Below the pieces are notes generated by a model. The model did no database searches. It worked only from the letters and a program-made list of their open reading frames with translations, and was not told the DNA's origin. Made by a program: the position numbers and the translations under genes. Below are positions 16,208-22,840 of a stretch of DNA of 25,093 bases, piece after piece (position 1 is the stretch's first letter; every line of letters begins with the position of its first letter). This DNA is from Desulfobacteraceae bacterium (GTDB lineage: Bacteria > Desulfobacterota > Desulfobacteria > Desulfobacterales > Desulfosarcinaceae): assembly GCA_027025615.1 (NCBI GenBank), contig JALVQM010000458.1:1-25093 (forward strand). The letters run 5' to 3'.

Positions 16208-18458
16208 TCTGATAGGCAATACACCTCTGGTTGAAATCAGGCGCCTGAATCCCAATCCAGGGGTCACAATCCTGGCAAAGCTGGAATACCTGAACCCCGG
16301 GGGGTCCATAAAGGACAGGGCGGCTCTCTACATGATCGAGGAGGGTGAGCGTGCCGGGCAGCTTACACCTGATAAAACCGTTATTGAGGCTACCAGTGGC
16401 AACACCGGAATTGGCCTGGCCATGGTCTGTGCTGTAAAGGGCTATAGGCTGTTGTTGGCCATGGCGGAAACCGCCAGTGTAGAACGCCAGAAAATATTAC
16501 GTGCCAGGGGAGCTGAACTGTTGCTGACCCCCGGTCACCTTGGCACCGACGGTGCCATCGAAGAAGTTTACCGTCTGGCCAGGGAAAATCCTGATAAGTA
16601 TTTTGTAACCGACCAGTTCAACAACCCGGCCAACTGGAAAGCTCATTACCATGGAACAGCCATGGAAATTTGGGAACAAACCGGCGGCAAGGTTACCGAG
16701 GTGGTGGCTACCATGGGCACCACCGGAACTTTAATGGGAATCGCGCGGCGTCTTAAGGAGTTGAATAAGCAGATAAAAATTATTGGTGTCGAGCCCTACC
16801 TGGGCCATAAGATCCAGGGGCTGAAAAACATGAAAGAATCCTATCGGCCGGAAATTTATCAACGGCAACGGTTGGATCTCAAACTTCATGTGGAAGATGA
16901 AGAAGCTTTTGAAACAGCCCGGCGTCTGGCTGTGGAAGAAGGACTGCTTGTGGGTATGAGCAGTGGGGCCGCAATGGCTGCAGCCTGCCGCCGGTCAGAG
17001 AAGATGCAGGCCGGGACTATGGTTGTCATCCTGCCTGACAGTGGAGAGCGATACCTTTCAACGGCCCTGTTTGTCCAGCGCAAAAGAACCGGTCTTAAGC
17101 TGTTCAACCTTCTGAATAACCGCAAGGAAGGCTTTGAACCGGCAAGCGGCAACAAGGTTACCGTTTTTTCAAACGGGCCGTCTAACCTGGAACATCTGGA
17201 TCTTGTGGAATCACGTCGGCTGGTCTTCATGGACGTGTTGATGCGCTACTTGGTTTACAGCGGACTTGAAGTCAAGCACGTTATGACGGTCAACGATCTG
17301 GATGATCATACCCTTGATGGAGCTGAACAGGCTGGCATGCCTGCTGAAGACTTCGCTGCCCGCAACCTGGCACGTTTCCAGTCCGACCTGGATGCTTTGA
17401 GGATCAAGCCCGCGGATTCTTACCTGTTTGCAAGTGAACATGTCAGCCAGATGGTAGAAGCGGCCAGAGGTCTGGTAGGCAAAGGTTTTGCCTACGAGAA
17501 AATGCGCTCATTGTATTTTGATATTTCACGCTCCAATGCTTATGGCCAGTTGAGTGGCATTGATGTGGACAAAGTCAAACCGGGAGCCACGGTCGAAGTA
17601 GATCGTTTTGTAAAGGACAATCCCAGGGATTTCGCCCTGTTCAAACGCGTGAACCTGACGGATTTGAAAAAAGGCCGGTATTTCAAAACTCCTTGGGGCA
17701 GTGTTCGTCCAACATGGTCGCTGCAGTGTGCTGCAATGGCCCTTAATTATTTTGAAAAAAGTTGTGATATCCATGCAGGCGGCCGCTGGCAGCTTTTTCC
17801 CCATCACGAAAATGAAAATGCCATAGCCATGGCTCTGACCCGCAATTCTTTGGCGCGGTTTTGGGTTTCCTGCGAGGCAGTCCAATTCGGTGATGACAAA
17901 ACTGCTTTCGGGATGGATATCAGGCAATTGATCCAGCAGGGCTGGCGGGGACGAGAGATCAGGTTTTGGCTTTTGGCCAGTCATTATCGTAAACCATTGT
18001 ATTTTTCCAGCCGGCGTATGTTTAACGCCAGACAGTCCCTTTTGCGCTTAGACGCTTGTTTGATCGGATTGCAGATCTGGCAGGGGGGAGAGTCCTTTGG
18101 CCATCTGGATCAGTTGCTTTACGATCTCAAGGCCGGGTTTGCAGACGCCCTGGATGACGATTTGAACACCTCGGCTGCTTTGGCTGCTGTTTTTAAGGCC
18201 GTCAAGGGCCTTAACAGTCAAATGTCAGCCGGTTGTCTTACACGGCAAGAGGCTGAAAAAGCGGTAAAGGTGTTCAGGCAGATTGATGAAGTGCTGGGCA
18301 TTTTCAGGCTTCTAAACTCTCAGGAGAAGGGTAAAATCATCCAGTTGTTTCAGGAGCGGGAAAAAGCACGTAAATCCAAAAACTGGGAACTCGCCGATGA
18401 AATCAGGGAAAAACTCCTGGCTATGGGGGTTGTTGTCAGGGACAAAAAGACAACTTAG
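16188..18458 (+). CDS. Fusion of CysM-like cysteine synthase with a degenerate cysteinyl-tRNA synthetase-like domain
   Basis: This 756-residue protein joins two families. Residues 1 to about 300 are a PLP-dependent cysteine synthase: LIGNTPLVEI, cofactor Lys42 in GGSIKDRA, substrate loop TSGNTGIGL (69-77), and GTTGT (177-181). DQFNNPANWKAHYHGTAMEIW favours the CysM side of the family. Residues about 302 to 756 align to CysRS: LKLFNLLN, MTVNDLDD (366-373), WSLQC (510-514), FPHHENE (537-543), HYRKPLYFS, and the tRNA-contacting tail WELADEIREKLLAMGV. Against E. coli CysRS without gaps in that region, HIGH becomes DLVE (338-341), KMSKS becomes GDDKT (568-572) and the first zinc Cys becomes Asn329, while Cys514, His539 and Glu543 remain. 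Cysteine synthesis is likely; Cys-tRNA formation by this domain is doubtful. It overlaps tmk by 20 bases. Confidence 0.92.
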   Translation: MATNLLDLIGNTPLVEIRRLNPNPGVTILAKLEYLNPGGSIKDRAALYMIEEGERAGQLTPDKTVIEATSGNTGIGLAMVCAVKGYRLLLAMAETASVERQKILRARGAELLLTPGHLGTDGAIEEVYRLARENPDKYFVTDQFNNPANWKAHYHGTAMEIWEQTGGKVTEVVATMGTTGTLMGIARRLKELNKQIKIIGVEPYLGHKIQGLKNMKESYRPEIYQRQRLDLKLHVEDEEAFETARRLAVEEGLLVGMSSGAAMAAACRRSEKMQAGTMVVILPDSGERYLSTALFVQRKRTGLKLFNLLNNRKEGFEPASGNKVTVFSNGPSNLEHLDLVESRRLVFMDVLMRYLVYSGLEVKHVMTVNDLDDHTLDGAEQAGMPAEDFAARNLARFQSDLDALRIKPADSYLFASEHVSQMVEAARGLVGKGFAYEKMRSLYFDISRSNAYGQLSGIDVDKVKPGATVEVDRFVKDNPRDFALFKRVNLTDLKKGRYFKTPWGSVRPTWSLQCAAMALNYFEKSCDIHAGGRWQLFPHHENENAIAMALTRNSLARFWVSCEAVQFGDDKTAFGMDIRQLIQQGWRGREIRFWLLASHYRKPLYFSSRRMFNARQSLLRLDACLIGLQIWQGGESFGHLDQLLYDLKAGFADALDDDLNTSAALAAVFKAVKGLNSQMSAGCLTRQEAEKAVKVFRQIDEVLGIFRLLNSQEKGKIIQLFQEREKARKSKNWELADEIREKLLAMGVVVRDKKTT

Positions 18459-18473
18459 TGTAATCCAGGTGAA

Positions 18474-18485
18474 TTTGCCGGCAAA
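18474..18485. repeat. 12-base perfect palindrome TTTGCCGGCAAA
   Basis: The palindrome lies 16 bases after the cysteine synthase/CysRS-like stop and 67 bases before the next start. It could be a protein-binding site or a small hairpin; no U-tract follows. Significance is uncertain. Confidence 0.3.
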
Positions 18486-18552
18486 GCCATTTGAAACCGA
18501 GGCTGAACCTTATTTCAAAGTAATCTGATTTTGTACTTTAGGGGTTATTCTA

Positions 18553-19482
18553 ATGGATTTACCTGTTTTGTTTCCATTTACATATCTTGCCTGGGATTCT
18601 TTGAAACAGATGTATAACATTATGGGCAAGTGCGAGATTTTACAGTTGGCAGAGGGGCTTGTTCCCCCCCATATCCGGAAGGCGGCCGAGGAAAATATGG
18701 TTGAGCTGGTTTTTCCTGAACAGCTGGACGGAGAGCGACTTCAGGTGGTGTTGAACGACTATCTGAGTTGGGCCGAACTGTTTGGTCGGGACAGCAGGAC
18801 CATGGCCCTGTTTTACCGCCAAACCCAAGGATTGCCACCAATGGTGGATGAAATGGCTCCTTCGCGTATAAGGAGTCAGGTCAGGAAAATGGTCAGCGAG
18901 CAGTTCGATAAAACCCGGCAGACCGATCCCATCTTTAAAGCGGGCCTTATTCTCGCCATGACCCAATATTACGACCTGCAGGAGGATGAACTTGGAGGCC
19001 AGCTCGGCAATATTGTTGAGATGGAAAAAAAACTTTACCGGCAGCTGCGGGAGGGCCAGGAAGAAGGCCTGCCTGGTCCACAGATTTTAACTCCGCCGAC
19101 AGACACCGGGACTGTCAAAACAGAAGAAAGACTTGTCGCCTGGTCGCTGCTGGCTGCTAAATGCAGCCGCTTGTCTTCTTTCTGGGTGACCACCAGCCTG
19201 GCGGTTATTGAATACTTGATTGAAGCTGCGGAAATGGAGTTGGTCGACACAATAAAACCTGTCAGTACATATGGTCCGGGTTCACTGGAAGTTTATGGAG
19301 ATTGTCGGGACCCTGGATCAGACAATGGGCGGGTGGTATTTGAATCGGACAAGGTGCAGGGATCAGCCATGGTTTTGTTCAGAATATCAAACCCTCGGGG
19401 CAAATTCCCCTTCAACCGTCTTGCCCAAACATTATCTGAACCCAAATGTCAGGAAATCAGAATAGGCTGGCTGAAAACTTAG
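18553..19482 (+). CDS. Unrecognised 309-residue cytoplasmic protein
   Basis: I do not recognise a family. The protein starts MDLPVLFPFTYLAWDSLKQM and has no signal peptide, membrane helix or obvious nucleotide-binding motif. The first 170 residues look mostly helical with many charged residues, including a likely coiled stretch near 152-170 (EMEKKLYRQLREGQEEG). A Pro-rich linker (173-183) follows, then a second part with a hydrophobic helix near 192-228 and a more strand-like end. Codon use and base composition match neighbours. The ATG has AGGGG ten bases upstream, a good ribosome site. It follows the cysteine synthase/CysRS-like fusion by 94 bases on the same strand and may be co-transcribed with it. 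It is probably real because the frame is long and uses a proper start. Confidence 0.8.
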   Translation: MDLPVLFPFTYLAWDSLKQMYNIMGKCEILQLAEGLVPPHIRKAAEENMVELVFPEQLDGERLQVVLNDYLSWAELFGRDSRTMALFYRQTQGLPPMVDEMAPSRIRSQVRKMVSEQFDKTRQTDPIFKAGLILAMTQYYDLQEDELGGQLGNIVEMEKKLYRQLREGQEEGLPGPQILTPPTDTGTVKTEERLVAWSLLAAKCSRLSSFWVTTSLAVIEYLIEAAEMELVDTIKPVSTYGPGSLEVYGDCRDPGSDNGRVVFESDKVQGSAMVLFRISNPRGKFPFNRLAQTLSEPKCQEIRIGWLKT

Positions 19483-19517
19483 TTGTCAGACGGCATTATT
19501 CAACGCAGGATAGCGGC

Positions 19518-19583
19518 CATGCTGTTTATGACTGCAATTTTTATTACAATGGCATTGTTTTGGCGTATCAAAAGAACAGCATG
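19518..19583. repeat. Inverted repeat enclosing a near-palindrome
   Basis: Outer arms CATGCTGTT (19518-19526) and AACAGCATG (19575-19583) are perfect complements, 48 bases apart. The inner ACAATG-G-CATTGT (19546-19558) has nearly the same centre. On the plus strand this lies 36 bases after the stop of the 309-residue gene, so it could end or stabilise that message, though no U-run follows directly. Confidence 0.4.
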
Positions 19584-19669
19584 TATCCTTTTGGCAGGAT
19601 TTGTTGAAAATTTTCTGGTTTTTTATTGGAAATTTGATGGTTTTAAGTTCTAATTGCCTTTTATTACAA

Positions 19670-19675
19670 TATAAT
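19670..19675 (+). promoter_or_regulatory. Probable -10 box for the ferredoxin gene
   Basis: A consensus TATAAT occurs 133 bases before the ferredoxin ATG in AT-rich sequence. The -35 position carries only a weak match (TTCTAA or GTTCTA depending on spacing). A start near 19682 would give a leader of about 127 bases containing the hairpins described separately. Inference from sequence alone. Confidence 0.35.
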
Positions 19676-19691
19676 TCCCTTGTATAAAAAA

Positions 19692-19774
19692 GCAGCCTCA
19701 AGGCTTGACTAGCTGCCCCAATTGGTATAAGGGCAGTTTCTGGTGTAGGCAATACGGCCGGTGACAGATCCGGC
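19692..19774 (+). promoter_or_regulatory. Structured leader of the ferredoxin mRNA
   Basis: Two alternative hairpins share bases: GCAGC (19692-19696) can pair with GCTGC (19712-19716), or CTGCCC (19713-19718) can pair with GGGCAG (19731-19736), which is followed by TTTCT. A third hairpin, GCCGG (19757-19761) with CCGGC (19770-19774), lies 34 bases before the ATG. Mutually exclusive pairing is what attenuators do, but the stems are short (5-6 bp) and this may be chance. Confidence 0.25.
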
Positions 19775-19808
19775 TTAATTCATGTATGATAAGAAAGGAG
19801 GCACTAGG

Positions 19809-19997
19809 ATGGCTTTTAACCCTGTAGTAGACGAAGAAAAATGCGCCGGATGCGAGGAATGTGTTGATGTTTGCCCGGTCGAAGTTTTCGAAATGGTAGA
19901 CGGAAAATCAAACCCGGTCAACGCTGAGGAATGCCTTGGCTGTGAAAGCTGTGTGGAAGTTTGTGAAGAAGGGGCCATTACGGTAGAAGAAATTTAA
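19809..19997 (+). CDS. 2[4Fe-4S] ferredoxin
   Basis: A 62-residue low-potential electron carrier typical of anaerobes. Two cluster motifs are complete: CAGCEECVDVCP (Cys12, 15, 18, 22) and CLGCESCVEVCE (Cys42, 45, 48, 52). The second lacks the usual Pro after the last Cys. The protein is very acidic, as expected for such carriers. I chose the ATG at 19809 (MAFNPVVDEEKCAGC) because a strong AAAGGAGG lies seven bases upstream; the ATG at 19782 would place that site inside the gene. It has its own leader and is followed by a strong terminator, so it is probably a single-gene transcript. Its redox partner cannot be named from this window. Confidence 0.97.
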   Translation: MAFNPVVDEEKCAGCEECVDVCPVEVFEMVDGKSNPVNAEECLGCESCVEVCEEGAITVEEI

Positions 19998-20015
19998 TTT
20001 CGGCCGTTTTTTCAG

Positions 20016-20053
20016 CCCGCCGGCGATATAAGCGCCGGCGGGTTCTCTTTTTT
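20016..20053 (+). terminator. Intrinsic terminator after the ferredoxin gene
   Basis: CCCGCCGGCG (20016-20025) pairs perfectly with CGCCGGCGGG (20033-20042) over 10 bp around a 7-base loop, and is followed by TTCTCTTTTTT. It lies 18 bases after the ferredoxin stop. This is the clearest terminator in the window. Confidence 0.93.
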
Positions 20054-20074
20054 CTCCAAACTGCGGGCTGCAGT

Positions 20075-20584
20075 ATGCAAGCTTCTCCCACTTGGCATAT
20101 TTTTGATACACTCTTTGGCCCGGCGGCCATCAGCTTTTCAATAAATCCCTTTAGGTTACATGAACTGAAACTTCCCCGCCCTGCGATAGAAAAGAGTTTA
20201 GCCACTGGTGACATGGAGCCGTCTGCGGGCTCCCATCCTCTGCTAAAGGAGGCCGTGGCCCTGGTGAAAAAATATTTCCAAGGCCAGAAAATAGATTCCC
20301 CCTGGCATCTGTTGGATATGGGGCGTTTTTCAACCATGCAGCAGCGTGTTTACCTCCAGGTAGCCGGGATTCCGTATGGTCAGGTAAGCACATATGGCCA
20401 AGTGGCCCAGAAGGCAGGATGCCCTGGAGCGGCCCGTTTTGTTGGCAATTGCATGGCTAAAAATCCATATCCGGTCTTTATTCCATGCCATCGGGTTATA
20501 CGCAGTGACGGCAAGCTGGGGGGGTTTGGCGGCGGAATCAGATTGAAACGCAGGATGCTTGAGCTTGAAAAAGCGGTTTCTTGA
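20075..20584 (+). CDS. ogt: Methylated-DNA-[protein]-cysteine S-methyltransferase
   Basis: A suicide repair protein of 169 residues that moves the alkyl group from O6-alkylguanine in DNA to its own cysteine. The active site is IPCHRVIRSDG with Cys138. The DNA-binding helix region VSTYGQVAQKAG (104-115), the RFVGNCMAKNP block and GGFGGGIRLKRRML all match the Ogt/MGMT family. The N-terminal domain is poorly conserved, as is usual. The start is uncertain: the ATG at 20075 has no clear ribosome site and falls 22 bases after the terminator of the ferredoxin gene. It converges with the minus-strand membrane protein, with only 16 bases between stops. The symbol is assigned by family; ogt and the Ada C-terminal domain cannot be told apart by sequence alone, but no Ada regulatory domain is present. 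Confidence 0.94.
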   Translation: MQASPTWHIFDTLFGPAAISFSINPFRLHELKLPRPAIEKSLATGDMEPSAGSHPLLKEAVALVKKYFQGQKIDSPWHLLDMGRFSTMQQRVYLQVAGIPYGQVSTYGQVAQKAGCPGAARFVGNCMAKNPYPVFIPCHRVIRSDGKLGGFGGGIRLKRRMLELEKAVS

Positions 20585-20600
20585 ACGGCTTTCAAAACTG

Positions 20601-21317
20601 TCAAAAATCGATGCTCAAACGTAAAATCAAGCCTCCGCCTTCAGCTGGCAGGAGTCCAAAACTTGTAAATTGACCCTTGCCGGCCCAGGCGGGGGCCCAA
20701 TCCTGTTGGCTTAGAAATCGATATCCCTGGTAAAGAGCCAAGCCGGCGACGCAAGCGGAAAAGATGTTGGCAGCCGCTGGCCCGGCGTAATGTTCCACTC
20801 CACCGATGTCTCCCTGATAACAGTCTTGATCTACTTTGTTGGTGGCGCCTATTAACCAGTAATCCAGGACATATATTAATGGATTGAAAATATTCCAGAA
20901 CATCATTCCCCGGACGAACGTGTCGTTTTTGTCAATCGAATCATCCTGTAGAATTATTTCCGAGCATACAACCTGGGTAATCAGTCCGGCTGAATGAACC
21001 AAGGCCCCGTCGAAATCACTGCTGGAATTTTCCGTAAAACCCAGTGGTTGATTATAGGTGCCAACACCCCAGTCCAGATCAGTGTTGGTAAGCTTGGCAG
21101 CAAGGGCGTGGCCGCTTTCATGCAAGCCATAGGCTGAAATCGCCCCGGCTGAAAATTTTATGATTTTCAAAACAAGAGACGATTCGTCCGCGGCAGAGGC
21201 AATACGTGGTTGCCACAAACAGGCCATGACAATCATGAATAATATCCAGCCTACAAGCATGGTGCGGCCTTTTTGCCGGTAATTTCCCTTAATGAATTGC
21301 TGGCAGGCATACTCCAA
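20601..21317 (-). CDS. Membrane protein with HExxH metallopeptidase-like motif, family not recognised
   Basis: A 238-residue protein with an N-terminal signal or anchor (about 20-43, ending RIASA before ADES). A hydrophobic helix then contains YGLHESGHALAA (HExxH at 66-70), and another hydrophobic stretch holds FNPLIYVLDYW (144-154), which recalls the NP...LD second motif of M50 membrane metalloproteases. Further hydrophobic segments lie near 105-120 and 182-198. The end GLLPAEGGGLILRLSIDF looks strand-like and finishes with Phe, as outer-membrane barrels often do, an odd combination. I infer a possible membrane zinc peptidase, but do not recognise a specific family. The start is ambiguous: TTG at 21317 has a strong GGAGGAG, while the ATG at 21260 would give a standard signal peptide with AAGG upstream. 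No partner substrate is evident nearby. Confidence 0.75.
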   Translation of the reverse strand: MEYACQQFIKGNYRQKGRTMLVGWILFMIVMACLWQPRIASAADESSLVLKIIKFSAGAISAYGLHESGHALAAKLTNTDLDWGVGTYNQPLGFTENSSSDFDGALVHSAGLITQVVCSEIILQDDSIDKNDTFVRGMMFWNIFNPLIYVLDYWLIGATNKVDQDCYQGDIGGVEHYAGPAAANIFSACVAGLALYQGYRFLSQQDWAPAWAGKGQFTSFGLLPAEGGGLILRLSIDF

Positions 21318-21641
21318 TGGTTCACTCCTCCGACCTGGTTATTTAAGAGTCAGAAGAGCAACCAGTGTACCAGGCGCCGACAGGCTCAAACTTAAAGGTA
21401 AAAATTTATATCACATGGATAATATTATAAATATAATACTTCCAGTTCTAGGCTTGGATCTCAATTTGAGAAGCTGCGGAGGCAGATGTTCGCAATGTCG
21501 ATTTTATTGTTCGTAATAGCGAACGCAAAGGTTTGGTTGGATATAATATTAAAGCGGATTATTAGAATTATTGCCGCCCGGACTTGGGTTGCCGGTAATC
21601 CCAGCTTGCGATTTTAATGCTTTTATGCTAGTTACCGCAGC
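21318..21641. other. 324-base intergenic region with a possible small ORF
   Basis: The region separates two divergent genes. It contains an AT-rich segment (21405-21440), a 33-codon cysteine-rich reading frame (21415-21516, listed separately), a short hairpin GTTCG-TAATAG-CGAAC (21509-21524) that overlaps its stop, and a TATAAT at 21542-21547 without a good -35 box. Nothing else is recognised. Confidence 0.5.
21415..21516 (+). CDS. Possible 33-residue cysteine-rich small protein
   Basis: The frame starting at ATG 21415 encodes a hydrophobic N-terminal half (DNIINIILPVLGLDL) and a cysteine-rich tail, CGGRCSQCRFYC, with spacing Cys-x3-Cys-x2-Cys-x3-Cys. Four cysteines in twelve residues at the end of a short frame is more ordered than expected by chance, and could bind a metal or be a modified peptide. 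Against it, the nearest ribosome-like site (AAAGG) is 16 bases from the start, too far to be convincing, and no comparison to related genomes is possible here. Confidence 0.3.
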   Translation: MDNIINIILPVLGLDLNLRSCGGRCSQCRFYCS

Positions 21642-21974
21642 ATGAAACAGTACGTTGTTGATGAATTGCGGCCTTCCGATCACAAAAGATTAAAGGAATA
21701 TTTTGATAATCATTTTCAAGTTTCCGGGATGGGTGGGTTGTACTGGGTACCCCTTGATCAGGAGCTGTTGACCCCCTGCCAAGCGGACCATCAACAGTGC
21801 CAGCCGCACTACTTTGCTCTGGAATTGATGCCTGATCGACTTGCGTGTGAATTGCTGGTAAGGACCCGGTCGCGTATTCGTTGCGAGTGCATTCAATACG
21901 CCACGGTCAGGCAGCGTAACTGGCTGATTGAAATGGTTGATGCTGTTTTCGAAAAGCTGGGACTCCAGACTTGA
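21642..21974 (+). CDS. Unrecognised 110-residue protein
   Basis: I do not recognise a family. The protein is soluble-looking, with no signal peptide or membrane helix, and begins MKQYVVDELRPSDHKRLKEY. It contains several cysteines (CQADHQQC at 46-53, Cys69, RCEC at 79-82), and a mixed strand-helix pattern: a strand-rich middle (HYFALELMPDRLACELLVRT) and a C-terminal helix (RQRNWLIEMVDAVFEKLG). The start ATG lacks a good ribosome site. It precedes the acyltransferase gene by 120 bases on the same strand. It appears real because the frame is complete, has ordinary composition for this genome, and alternates hydrophobic residues as folded proteins do. Confidence 0.65.
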   Translation: MKQYVVDELRPSDHKRLKEYFDNHFQVSGMGGLYWVPLDQELLTPCQADHQQCQPHYFALELMPDRLACELLVRTRSRIRCECIQYATVRQRNWLIEMVDAVFEKLGLQT

Positions 21975-22094
21975 TGCGGAATGACAATTGCGTACAATCC
22001 GCGATTAGGTGTTGCTGCCCTGATTTTGCCTGTTCAGCATGTTTGATTTTAATTTTACAGGCCGGCCAGTGGTCTTGAAGGAATATTGGCAAAG

Positions 22095-22829
22095 ATGAAC
22101 ACAAATAGAGTTTCCTGGCAGAACCATGTCCATACCGTGCTAATCATAGGTTGGACACTGGTTGCAACCGCATTTTTTGCAACCGTCTGTCTTGTGGTTT
22201 CATTGTTTTCCAGAAACGGCAATTCGGTTCACCTGTTGGCCCGAACTTGGTGTAAAACCATTCTGGTGGTAAGCGGGATCAAAGTCACCCTTAAGGGTTT
22301 GGAAAAGATTGATCCCCAGGGGCCTTACATTTTTATGGCAAACCACCAGAGTAATTTCGATATACCTGTGTTGCTGGGCTGCCTTCCTGTTCAATTCCGC
22401 TGGCTGGCCAAAGCCGAATTGTTCAAGATTCCTATCTTTGGTCGCAGCATGCAGGGAGCAGGCTACATAAGCATTGATCGCAGCAATCGTCGTTCGGCTT
22501 TCCAGAGCCTGGCACAGGCGGCGGAAACCATTAGACAGGGAACGTCGGTTATGATTTTTCCCGAAGGCACCCGTAGCCGCAACGGCAGATTGCAAGCCTT
22601 TAAAAAAGGTGGTTTCGTCCTGGCAGTTGATGCAGGGGTGCCGGTTGTACCTGTGATTATAAAAGGAACCTATCCAATTATGCCAAAGGGCAGACTCCTG
22701 ATAATTCCCCGGCCGGTAACGGTATTAATTGAAGATCCAATCGATACGGCGTCATATACCCGCAGGACCAAAGACGATCTGATGGACAAAGTCCACGGGG
22801 TAATGGCTCGCCATGTACCTGCGGTCTGA
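22095..22829 (+). CDS. plsC: 1-acyl-sn-glycerol-3-phosphate acyltransferase
   Basis: A membrane-bound phospholipid enzyme of 244 residues that acylates lysophosphatidate to phosphatidate. One N-terminal membrane helix spans about 13-36. The acyltransferase motifs are in order: NHQSNFD (83-89) with the catalytic His84 and Asp89, FGRSMQGAGYISIDR (115-129), FPEGTRS (155-161), and VPVVPVIIKG. The family is certain, though related acyltransferases with other acceptors share these motifs. I chose ATG 22095; an in-frame TTG at 22086 sits too close to the AAGGA site. RNase J starts 11 bases after its stop, so the two genes are probably co-transcribed. Confidence 0.94.
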   Translation: MNTNRVSWQNHVHTVLIIGWTLVATAFFATVCLVVSLFSRNGNSVHLLARTWCKTILVVSGIKVTLKGLEKIDPQGPYIFMANHQSNFDIPVLLGCLPVQFRWLAKAELFKIPIFGRSMQGAGYISIDRSNRRSAFQSLAQAAETIRQGTSVMIFPEGTRSRNGRLQAFKKGGFVLAVDAGVPVVPVIIKGTYPIMPKGRLLIIPRPVTVLIEDPIDTASYTRRTKDDLMDKVHGVMARHVPAV

Positions 22830-22840
22830 AGGTGGTGAGC

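Larger units (their letters stand above)
19483..19808. other. 326-base intergenic region upstream of the ferredoxin
   Basis: No convincing gene is present. It holds a 9-base inverted repeat CATGCTGTT/AACAGCATG (19518-19526 and 19575-19583) around a near-palindrome ACAATGGCATTGT (19546-19558), a 12-base direct repeat TTTTATTACAAT (19539-19550 and 19659-19670), a TATAAT box at 19670-19675, and several hairpins between there and the ferredoxin start. The region is AT-rich on its left side. Confidence 0.6.

Noticed and set aside
17526..17984. Minus-strand open frame of 152 codons
   Set aside because: Antisense to the CysRS-like half of the fusion, where the sense frame carries conserved motifs; the antisense product is not recognisable.
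19486..19752. Minus-strand frame of 88 codons in the ferredoxin upstream region
   Set aside because: It needs a TTG start without a good ribosome site, covers repeats and the putative promoter, and its translation looks random.
21975..22094. GCGGA...TCCGC inverted repeat considered as a terminator
   Set aside because: The stem is five base pairs with a 19-base loop and no U-tract follows.
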